Source of the DNA: JAKVKY01 sp964293585
Lineage (GTDB): Bacteria; Bacillota; Negativicutes; Acidaminococcales; Acidaminococcaceae
Length of the DNA: 13,290 nucleotides
NCBI GenBank assembly: GCA_964293585.1
Contig: CAXYYS010000055.1
Location: forward strand, 1-13,290
Direction: 5' to 3'
Position numbers and translations under genes: made by a program. Below are positions 1 through 6,002 of the stretch, piece after piece. The first letter of the stretch is position 1; each line of letters begins with the position of its first letter. The notes beneath the pieces are model-generated. The model made no database searches. It worked only from the letters and a program-made list of their open reading frames with translations, and had not been told where the DNA came from.

Positions 1-1
1 C

Positions 2-223
2 ACACCTTTTGCCTGTCCGGTGCCAACATTGAAAATTGCCAGCAACACGCGTCTGGCTACGTTTAAAAAACACTGGATTGATTTTAATGCCGGCATGCTC
101 CTGGAAGACCAGGATATGGATACGGCGGGCCGTGAGTTTTACCAGCTGATCCTTGATGTGGCCAGCGGCAAAAAGCAGGCGAAGTCAGAAACGCTGGATA
201 AGCATGAGCTGGCAATTTTATAA
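2..223 (+). CDS. UxaA-family sugar-acid dehydratase (altronate/galactarate type), C-terminal fragment
   Basis: The reading frame is open from the left edge (codons start at base 2) and ends at TAA 221-223, so only about the last 73 residues are present. The first residues read TPFACPVPTLKIASNT, followed by a block with DFNAGMLLEDQ and then EFYQLILDVASGKK. This matches, from memory of the family, the end of UxaA/GarD-type dehydratases, where a G/C-PVPT-hK-h-s-N strand is followed by 'D-hNAG', 'E-hh-hhl-vASGK' and a short tail. Such enzymes dehydrate altronate, galactarate or related sugar acids in the cytoplasm. The true substrate cannot be read from the C-terminus. An internal GTG at 20 is not a plausible start because the homology continues upstream of it. 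A terminator follows, so the gene ends its transcription unit. Confidence 0.8.
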   Translation, partial: TPFACPVPTLKIASNTRLATFKKHWIDFNAGMLLEDQDMDTAGREFYQLILDVASGKKQAKSETLDKHELAIL

Positions 224-263
224 ACCGGCGTGGCGCTGTAAAGCATGGCTGCATAAGTAACAG

Positions 264-302
264 GCAGGATTCTTCTGCGTAACAGCAGCGAAATTTCTGC
301 GA
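264..302. repeat. Short palindromic element related to the repeat in pgsB
   Basis: GCAGCGAAATTTCTGCG (284-300) is an imperfect palindrome, preceded by a second small GCAG...CTGC pair (264-278). The segment CGAAATTTCT (289-298) also occurs at 13261-13270, inside the palindromic block in pgsB, and the end ATTTCTGCG resembles the ATTTTCTGCG found twice there. It lies in the 3' untranslated region of the dehydratase gene. Membership in one repeat family is an inference from two sites. Confidence 0.35.
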
Positions 303-317
303 GAATAATTAAACCAG

Positions 318-346
318 AGTGCCGAGCTTGCCCGGCACTTTTATTT
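318..346 (+). terminator. Rho-independent terminator of the dehydratase gene
   Basis: AGTGCCG (318-324) pairs exactly with CGGCACT (333-339) around an 8-base loop, and is followed by TTTATTTTC. It lies 95 bases after the UxaA-family stop codon and upstream of the toxin-antitoxin promoter, so it separates the two units. Confidence 0.8.
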
Positions 347-457
347 TCTTACGCCAGGAATATAAAACGGTTTCTTAGTTGTTGGTAATAGCCTCAATTT
401 GCTGTCGCTATGTTCCACTATGGCACCATAATTTACAGCAGAATGATAATATATATA

Positions 458-486
458 TTGTTTTAATGATAGTTTAATGATAAAAT
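458..486 (+). promoter_or_regulatory. Promoter of the toxin-antitoxin operon with tandem 11-bp repeats
   Basis: TTGTTT (458-463) and TAAAAT (481-486) are spaced by 17 bases, a reasonable sigma-70 type promoter about 30 bases before the antitoxin start. Two direct repeats, TTTAATGATA at 462-471 and 473-482, fill the spacer with an 11-base period, about one helical turn. This is where a Phd/YefM antitoxin operator would be expected, since these antitoxins normally repress their own promoter. Another possible promoter with TTTACA (432-437) and TATATT (454-459) lies just upstream. Confidence 0.5.
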
Positions 487-518
487 AAAGTTAGCAAAAA
501 AGAAAATGAGGTGATAAT

Positions 519-785
519 ATGATTGATATTCGACCCGTTTCTGATTTACGGAATAAGTTCCCGGAGATAGAGAAAGTAGTGCACGGTGGTGAAACAGTTT
601 TTCTGACAAAAAATGGTTATGGCAGTATGGTGATTATGAGCTTGGAAAAATATGCGGCTATCACCGAAGATTTGGAATTAAAATTAGACGCTGCCGATGC
701 GGACGCTAAAAATAATCCTGTACGGTATACCACGGAAGAAGTTTATAAAAAATTGGACGGCATGGTAGCTGAACATGAGAAATAA
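519..785 (+). CDS. Phd/YefM-family type II antitoxin
   Basis: The 88-residue product begins MIDIRPVSDLRNKFPEI, followed by VFLTKNGYGSMVIMSLEKYAAI. This is the standard Phd/YefM N-terminal DNA-binding fold: 'hxxVSdLRxxfpeh', a short 'G-e-xVhLTKNGyg' strand and an 'MSLEeY' helix. The C-terminal third (about residues 50-88, rich in Asp, Lys and Glu) is the toxin-binding, usually unstructured part. A good ribosome site, GAGGTG (507-512), lies 6 bases before the ATG. The gene overlaps the downstream toxin by 11 bases, typical of coupled translation. It should neutralise the toxin by direct binding and repress the operon through the repeats upstream. Base composition here is clearly more AT-rich than in the PGA cluster, which suggests acquisition. 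Confidence 0.9.
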   Translation: MIDIRPVSDLRNKFPEIEKVVHGGETVFLTKNGYGSMVIMSLEKYAAITEDLELKLDAADADAKNNPVRYTTEEVYKKLDGMVAEHEK

Positions 786-1032
786 ACCCTTCTCTGTGAG
801 ATATACCGAACTTGCCGTGGCAGATTTGTCCCAAGCAGTTAATTATGTCGCGGGGAAACTTCATAATCCAACTGCTGCTCGTAAATTGCTTTCCAAGATT
901 CGTACAGCCGTAAGAAAACGTTCTTATTGTCCCATCGCTTTTGCCGTTGTTCCTACACATAAAAAAAGAGAACATGATTACTATCGTATTTACGAAACAA
1001 GGGTAGGCTTACTCCTGCTAAAATCGGTTTAA
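775..1032 (+). CDS. RelE/ParE-family toxin, probably C-terminally truncated
   Basis: The 85-residue product starts MRNKPFSVRYTELAVADL, the first strand and helix of the RelE/ParE fold. Helix 2 carries AARKLLSKIRTAV, and a strand region ends at residues 65-73 with REHDYYRIY. In relatives with this N-terminus the YRIY strand is normally followed by about 25 more residues: further strands of the sheet and a C-terminal '...RRhhYsRR..' segment carrying functional residues. Here the frame instead runs into ETRVGLLLLKSV and stops. Neither of the other two plus-strand frames restores the missing block. I therefore read it as a decayed toxin, still held with an intact antitoxin. RelE-type members cleave mRNA on the ribosome and ParE-type members act on gyrase; the sequence does not tell which. 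The ATG lies inside the antitoxin gene without a clear ribosome site of its own. Confidence 0.75.
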   Translation: MRNKPFSVRYTELAVADLSQAVNYVAGKLHNPTAARKLLSKIRTAVRKRSYCPIAFAVVPTHKKREHDYYRIYETRVGLLLLKSV

Positions 1033-1053
1033 AATTAGTTAATGTGATAAATT

Positions 1054-1650
1054 TTAATTCTTTGTAATGTCTTCCACAAATTCGTTGCAGATGCGTTTTA
1101 ACATGCCGTCGTAATCAGCGCCGGCCCGGTAACGGCTGTCACGCAGGGTGTAAATGCTTCTGCCGGTACGGGGATTAGTCACCGTAAATTCCAGCTCGGC
1201 CCAGGCCTGCAGGTCGTAACCTTCCGGATGGTCCACGATGGTAGTTTCCGGAATGTAGATGGTTTTGTCTTTACCTTCATGGTTTTTCACCGTTACGGTC
1301 CGGGTAGAATTCTTGGTTTCCGTCCAGGGACCGTGATAAAATTTTTCGTAACCCAGGCGGTAAACTTTTACCTGAATCTGCGGCAGCGCCGGCGCCGGTT
1401 GATCTTCCAGTTGGAGCCGGATATTTTTTTTGGCCAGCGCTTCCTGCAGCTGCAAACGGATTTTTTGATCGCTGCCCTGGTCGGCTATAAAGTCCGGTAC
1501 ATTTGCGACCTGGATGGCGATATCCGTCAACGCTGCCTTCTGGTAATTTTTAAAATCAAAATCAGGATCCTTATACCGGAATTTTTCGGCGCTGGCTGTT
1601 CCGGCTAAAATCACCAGACATAAAGTCAAACCCATTAATAATCTTTTCAT
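1054..1650 (-). CDS. Exported protein of unknown function, DUF4136-like
   Basis: The 198-residue product has a classical signal peptide (MKRLL, then a hydrophobic stretch, then GTASA|E with likely cleavage after residue 21) and no lipobox Cys, so it should be a free periplasmic or secreted protein. The mature part starts with a short 'DPDFDFKNYQKAALTDI' segment that recalls DUF4136-type proteins (an N-terminal 'dF-shYktha' strand). It continues with an amphipathic helix (about 60-75), several beta-type segments and ELEFTVTNPRTGRSIYTLRDSRYR (about 152-175), where a stable fold or ligand strand could lie. No catalytic motif is visible. The start is supported by GGAGGTG (1655-1661 on the minus strand). 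It follows the histidine kinase gene on the same strand after 136 bases and converges with the toxin gene. Confidence 0.7.
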   Translation of the reverse strand: MKRLLMGLTLCLVILAGTASAEKFRYKDPDFDFKNYQKAALTDIAIQVANVPDFIADQGSDQKIRLQLQEALAKKNIRLQLEDQPAPALPQIQVKVYRLGYEKFYHGPWTETKNSTRTVTVKNHEGKDKTIYIPETTIVDHPEGYDLQAWAELEFTVTNPRTGRSIYTLRDSRYRAGADYDGMLKRICNEFVEDITKN

Positions 1651-1786
1651 AATCCACCTCCAAGTAAATTTTGCTTTTCGGTAAGATTACTGTAACAAAG
1701 ATTTATGTTAAAACTATGGCGCACTAGTTGCCGGTCCTGGTAATAAAATAACCTTCGGTGATTATTGCCGGACGGAAATACTCCGT

Positions 1787-4700
1787 TTACTTCCTCAGCA
1801 CCTCCGTGATTGTCGCAAACAGTTTCTCCGGATTCAGCGGTTTGGCCAGATGCGCGTTCATACCGCTGGCTAACGCTTTTTGCACATCCTCGGTAAAAGC
1901 ATCCGCCGTCATCGCGATGATCGGCACGGTTTTGGCATCCATGCGGGCCAGGGCGCGAATCTTGGCTGCAACCTCGTAGCCAAACATGACAGGCATCCGG
2001 TTATCCATCAGGATCAGGTCGTAGAACCCGGGAGCCGAGCTGCTGAACTTGGACAACGCCTGACCGCCGTCCACCGCAATATCTACCAGCATCTGCCGCT
2101 GCTTTAAAAGTGCCAGGGCGATTTCCCGGTTCAGGGGATGGTCCTCGCACAGCAGCACCCGTTTGCCCTGCAAGAAGCCGCTGCCCAGGGACTGTTGCGG
2201 CACAGTGGCCGGCGTGTCAGCGGTTACAGCGGGGATGCAGTCAAAGACTGCTTGCAGGTAGAAGGTAGTACCCTGATTCAAGACGCTTTTTAAGTTCAGG
2301 GTGCCGCCCATCTGGTCAATGAGTTTTTTAGCGATGCTGAGCCCCAGACCCGTACCGGTATTTTCCCGGTCTCCCTGTTCCTGGGCAAAGGGCGTAAAAA
2401 TAATCTTCTGAAACTCCGGACTCATACCCCTGCCGTGGTCGCTGACTTCCGCTTCCAGGCGCAGCTTGTGTCCGGGTAAGGCTTGCTCCCTCAGCTTGCA
2501 GATAATTTCGCCGCCGGCGGGAGAATATTTACTGGCGTTGCTGAGCAGGTTAAAGAAAATCTGGTTAACGCGCAGTTTATCCATAAGGGGCGTCACCTTT
2601 TCTACCGGTTGGGCGTCAATTACCAGACGCTGCCGTTTTTCTGCGCACAGGGGAACGATGACCGCATCCAGGTAGGTAAAGAATTCTTTGGCCGTGTACG
2701 GTTCCGGATGCAGATCAATCTTGCCGCTTTCAGCCTTGGCCATATCCAACACATCGTTAATCAGGCTCAGCAGGAACTTGGACGAAGTATCAATCTTATC
2801 CAGGTTAGTCTTGGCCAGAGACGGCAGTTCCAACTGCCGGGTCAGGTACGTCATGCCGATGATGCCGTTTAAAGGGGTGCGGATATCGTGGCTCATGCGG
2901 GACAGGAACTCCGATTTGGCCCGGTTGGCCTTTTGGGCGGCGTCCAGGGCGGTCTGCAGCTTGCTTTCCTGCTCCAGATGCTGGCGCTGGGCTTCCGTAG
3001 TATCGGTACGTACCAGGGCAATCAGGCTGCTGTTCCGGTCGGCGTAGAAAAATTCCACCTGCTTAAAGCGCAGCTGGCCGTTATCCCACACCCGGACCGT
3101 CATCTGGCAGCGGTCTTTGGTTTTAAGAACTTCCTGCACGTGCGCCATGTCCATAAAGTGGTCACAGGCTTCCAGGTCGGTCCCCATGACAAAGATGCGG
3201 TTGTAGCGCAGCATGGTTTCTTTATAGGGAGATCCTTCCTGGATGGAACCGTCGTCAAAGGAAGGACTGTTGGGGATGAACAAGGCGATAGAGTCCCGGG
3301 AGGCATCGATGCAGACCAGATAGTCATACTGCTTATGTACCAGCTGGTCGATGATGGACTGGGTGAGCTTGGCCAGGGTAATATCGCTGACGGCGTTAAA
3401 GAAAATAATATCGCCGCTGTCAGGACGTTTGGTCAGAGTATTATTGCTCCGTACCCATTTAAGACACCCGTTTTCATCTAACAGCTGGAAATCCAGAATT
3501 TGATGAGTTTTGCCGGCGTCAAAATCGCGCAGCATGTGCTGCCGGTCAAAATAAGCGGCGCAGGCCCGGCGGTCTTCTGCCCGGGGCAGGCGTTGCAGAA
3601 AAACTGGAATAGAAGCATCGTAAGAAAGGGCTGCCTCAATATCTGCCAGGGGATAAGTGCCTTTATAATCTTCTACCTTGTTTTGGGTCAGGTTAATCCG
3701 GCGGGTGACCAGATAAGTGCCGGCCACGGAATCCAAAAAGGCCTGGGCAGAATTATATTTTTCTTCCAGGTTTTGTTCCTGCTTTTTCAAATCATCAATG
3801 TCGGTGTACACCGCATACAGATAGTGCTGGTTTTCCAGGGTCAGACCCGTGTAGTTGACACTGACCCAAATATAACCGCGGTCACGGGTGCGGATACGGT
3901 AAATGGCCCGGTGCGGTTTAAAATCAGCCGCGTCGGGGACAAAATGCCGGCGCAGTTCTTCCCGGTCGTCGGGATGTACGGGGGCAAACCCGTCCTTGCC
4001 GTTAAAAGCTTGAATATTTTCCTGGGTACAGCCTTTTAAACGGCAGAATTCATCGGAGTAACGGACGGGCAGGGTCTGGTTGCCGTTTATCACCCGGAAC
4101 AGGACTGCGGGGGAAGGCAGCCGGCCCAGAGTATCCAGGATGGATTCCTCCAGCCGTTTCTGCTTTTGCTCGTTCAAAAGTTGCTGCTGCCGGTAGGTTT
4201 CCGTTACATCGGACTGGATGATGAGGATGGTGTCGTGGTCGTCATCCAGATAATAATGCTGAATCTTGCGGCACATGAATTCTTCCGGATGACCGGTGTA
4301 GTGACCCCGGATACTGAGTTCGTAGTGTCCGTCCTTTTTCAGGCCCTGGATAACGGCAGACAAAGGGCTATCCTTAAGGTACATCTCCCGGTCTTCGGCG
4401 GCCACCCAGTTCTCTACGGCTAACTGCCGCATCCGGTCAAAATCAAACAGCTGTCCCGGTTTGCCCAGGACTTGCCGGTATTTAGGGTGCAGCTTGCCGC
4501 TCAGGTTCAAAAATTCCAGCTGGCGCGTCTGGATATAGACCAGGGCTACATAGTCAAATTCTTCGCCGGTAAAAATTTTAAAAATTTGCTCCCGCCGTTT
4601 TTCCCGGGAAATATCCAGGGAACTGAAGATGGCGATTACATCCCGGCTTTCCGGATCCTGCAGCATCTTGATGTAGGTGCGGACCCAGACGGGTTTCTGT

Positions 4701-5722
4701 TCTTCATTCAGCCGCTGATAGTCCAGGGACAGGTTGCCGGCGCCGCTGGTAAAAGCTTGCAGCAGATGCTGCCGGTCAAACAACTTTTGGGCGTCCCGGA
4801 GATGACCGGCGTCCGGGATGATGGACAGCAGGTTGGCAAACAGACCGTCGGCAGTGTCAGAGTGGAGCACGTCCATGATATAGGGGGAGGCGCCATGTTC
4901 ACTGGTACATTTATTTTTTGTGAGATTAACCTGGAAAGAACAAAGGGAGTCGGGATTAGCCGCCAGTAAAGTCTGGAGCGTTTCATTAAAACGCTCCCGT
5001 TCTTCCCGTAAATTTTTCACATGGCTGGACAAGTCATTGATAAAAAAAGCTACGGCATTTTTGCCAAAATAATTTAAGGGTACGACCTTGACACCGTAGG
5101 TTTTGTTTCGTTCCTGGTCATACCACTCCGTTGCCAGGGGCCTGTCGCCCTGCAGCTGGTTCATGACACAGGTGGCGCAAGGCTGTTTTTTACCACGGAC
5201 GTATTCATAACAGGCCTGGCCCGGATAAGGCGGCGCCGGTTTATCAGCCAGCTCCACGGCGTTGGCATAGAGCAGGTCATAGGTAGTACGTTCGATGACA
5301 TAGATGATTTGCTGGGAATTATCTAATAGGATGCCGGTAGAGGAAAGTGTATCCGACACGTTGGTAAAGCTGCCTGCAAGTACCGGGTCCTGCTCATAGG
5401 TACCCAGCAGTTTCAGGGTAACGTGGGTCCATACGAAACCCCGGGTCTTGTGATACGTACGATAAGTAGCTTCCCGGGAACCGGCGCCGGCCAGGACGGC
5501 TTTGATTTTTTGCCTGAGCAGGGGCAGGTCGGCAGGCGCCACCACGGGGATGGTATCCTGACCGTACAGTTTTAGATATTCTTGTTCCGTCAGTCCGGAA
5601 AAACCGGGAGTGTCCGGCGTATATAACAGGGGCAAAAGTTTGTCGCCCTGAACTTTATAAATGACCGTGGTGCCTACAGCTTCCTGCAGGAAGTTTTCGA
5701 GCTGAGACCAGGTATAATGCAT
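1787..5722 (-). CDS. Soluble multi-PAS hybrid sensor histidine kinase with receiver domain
   Basis: The 1311-residue product has no hydrophobic membrane segment, so it is a cytoplasmic sensor. Residues 1-920 hold about six PAS-like sensor modules, one with a Cys cluster (C171, C182, C185, in CYEYVRGKKQPCATC). The HisKA box SHDIRTPLNGIIGM carries the phospho-accepting His945. The ATPase domain follows: N-box NLLSNASKYSP (about 1058-1068), DHGRGM (1095-1100) and GTGLGLSIAKKL (1123-1134). A C-terminal receiver has acidic pocket E1193/D1194, phospho-acceptor Asp1240 in LILMDNRMP, Thr1272 and Lys1294. It therefore autophosphorylates and passes the phosphate to its own receiver; an output partner (phosphotransfer protein or response regulator) is not encoded here. 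Residues about 250-510 and 660-910 are duplicates of each other. The start has GAGGTG 5 bases upstream. It is divergent from ggt, so control of the PGA cluster is possible but unproven. Confidence 0.93.
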   Translation of the reverse strand: MHYTWSQLENFLQEAVGTTVIYKVQGDKLLPLLYTPDTPGFSGLTEQEYLKLYGQDTIPVVAPADLPLLRQKIKAVLAGAGSREATYRTYHKTRGFVWTHVTLKLLGTYEQDPVLAGSFTNVSDTLSSTGILLDNSQQIIYVIERTTYDLLYANAVELADKPAPPYPGQACYEYVRGKKQPCATCVMNQLQGDRPLATEWYDQERNKTYGVKVVPLNYFGKNAVAFFINDLSSHVKNLREERERFNETLQTLLAANPDSLCSFQVNLTKNKCTSEHGASPYIMDVLHSDTADGLFANLLSIIPDAGHLRDAQKLFDRQHLLQAFTSGAGNLSLDYQRLNEEQKPVWVRTYIKMLQDPESRDVIAIFSSLDISREKRREQIFKIFTGEEFDYVALVYIQTRQLEFLNLSGKLHPKYRQVLGKPGQLFDFDRMRQLAVENWVAAEDREMYLKDSPLSAVIQGLKKDGHYELSIRGHYTGHPEEFMCRKIQHYYLDDDHDTILIIQSDVTETYRQQQLLNEQKQKRLEESILDTLGRLPSPAVLFRVINGNQTLPVRYSDEFCRLKGCTQENIQAFNGKDGFAPVHPDDREELRRHFVPDAADFKPHRAIYRIRTRDRGYIWVSVNYTGLTLENQHYLYAVYTDIDDLKKQEQNLEEKYNSAQAFLDSVAGTYLVTRRINLTQNKVEDYKGTYPLADIEAALSYDASIPVFLQRLPRAEDRRACAAYFDRQHMLRDFDAGKTHQILDFQLLDENGCLKWVRSNNTLTKRPDSGDIIFFNAVSDITLAKLTQSIIDQLVHKQYDYLVCIDASRDSIALFIPNSPSFDDGSIQEGSPYKETMLRYNRIFVMGTDLEACDHFMDMAHVQEVLKTKDRCQMTVRVWDNGQLRFKQVEFFYADRNSSLIALVRTDTTEAQRQHLEQESKLQTALDAAQKANRAKSEFLSRMSHDIRTPLNGIIGMTYLTRQLELPSLAKTNLDKIDTSSKFLLSLINDVLDMAKAESGKIDLHPEPYTAKEFFTYLDAVIVPLCAEKRQRLVIDAQPVEKVTPLMDKLRVNQIFFNLLSNASKYSPAGGEIICKLREQALPGHKLRLEAEVSDHGRGMSPEFQKIIFTPFAQEQGDRENTGTGLGLSIAKKLIDQMGGTLNLKSVLNQGTTFYLQAVFDCIPAVTADTPATVPQQSLGSGFLQGKRVLLCEDHPLNREIALALLKQRQMLVDIAVDGGQALSKFSSSAPGFYDLILMDNRMPVMFGYEVAAKIRALARMDAKTVPIIAMTADAFTEDVQKALASGMNAHLAKPLNPEKLFATITEVLRK

Positions 5723-5766
5723 ATGCTCACCTCACGTAAATTATAATTAATACGACTTTTAGTATT

Positions 5767-5775
5767 ATTATAGCA
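5767..5775 (-). promoter_or_regulatory. Extended -10 promoter of the histidine kinase gene
   Basis: On the minus strand the sequence reads TGCTATAAT: a consensus -10 hexamer (5767-5772) with the TGn extension, about 45 bases before the kinase start codon. No good -35 is visible at the usual distance, which is acceptable for an extended -10 promoter. Confidence 0.5.
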
Positions 5776-5876
5776 CTTTTTAGACAAATTATATACATAG
5801 GAAGTATTTATCTAAGAGTTGTTTTCGTCGGCTGCATCTCTGAACGATGATAAAACAGATAAATAAGAGAATAACT

Positions 5877-5904
5877 TTGCGGCAGACGCTAAAAGGGTTA
5901 AAAT
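5877..5904 (+). promoter_or_regulatory. Candidate promoter of the ggt unit
   Basis: TTGCGG (5877-5882) and TAAAAT (5899-5904) are 16 bases apart. Transcription would begin near 5911 and give a leader of about 90 bases that starts just before the long inverted repeat at 5917-5978. The -35 match is only partial. Confidence 0.4.
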
Positions 5905-5916
5905 AAAAACAAGAAG

Positions 5917-5978
5917 GTTGGCTGTTACCAAGAGGGCTGGACCGGAAATTTTCGCAATTCTCAGAAGTAACAGCCGAC
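5917..5978 (+). repeat. Long stem-loop in the ggt leader
   Basis: GTTGGCTGTTAC (5917-5928) pairs over all 12 positions (one G-U) with GTAACAGCCGAC (5967-5978), enclosing a 38-base loop. No U-run follows, so it is not an intrinsic terminator. The right arm ends 12 bases before the ribosome site (GGAGGG, 5991-5996). It could be a regulatory leader structure, an mRNA-stabilising 5' hairpin, or at DNA level a wide-spaced operator. I do not recognise a known riboswitch class. Confidence 0.55.
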
Positions 5979-6002
5979 ACAAGCGACAAGGGAGGGAAAG
6001 AT

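Noticed and set aside
1228..1608. Plus-strand open frame of 126 codons
   Set aside because: It lies opposite the exported DUF4136-like gene, which has a signal peptide and ribosome site; the plus frame has neither.
1741..1770. Possible terminator of the kinase gene on the minus strand
   Set aside because: The best stem (AATAA..CC with GG..TTATT) needs a 3-base bulge and is AT-rich; too weak to call.
2483..4969. Long plus-strand open frames opposite the histidine kinase, for example 2888-3481 and 4472-4969
   Set aside because: They are antisense to a continuous, fully recognisable kinase gene, lack ribosome sites and show no protein family features.
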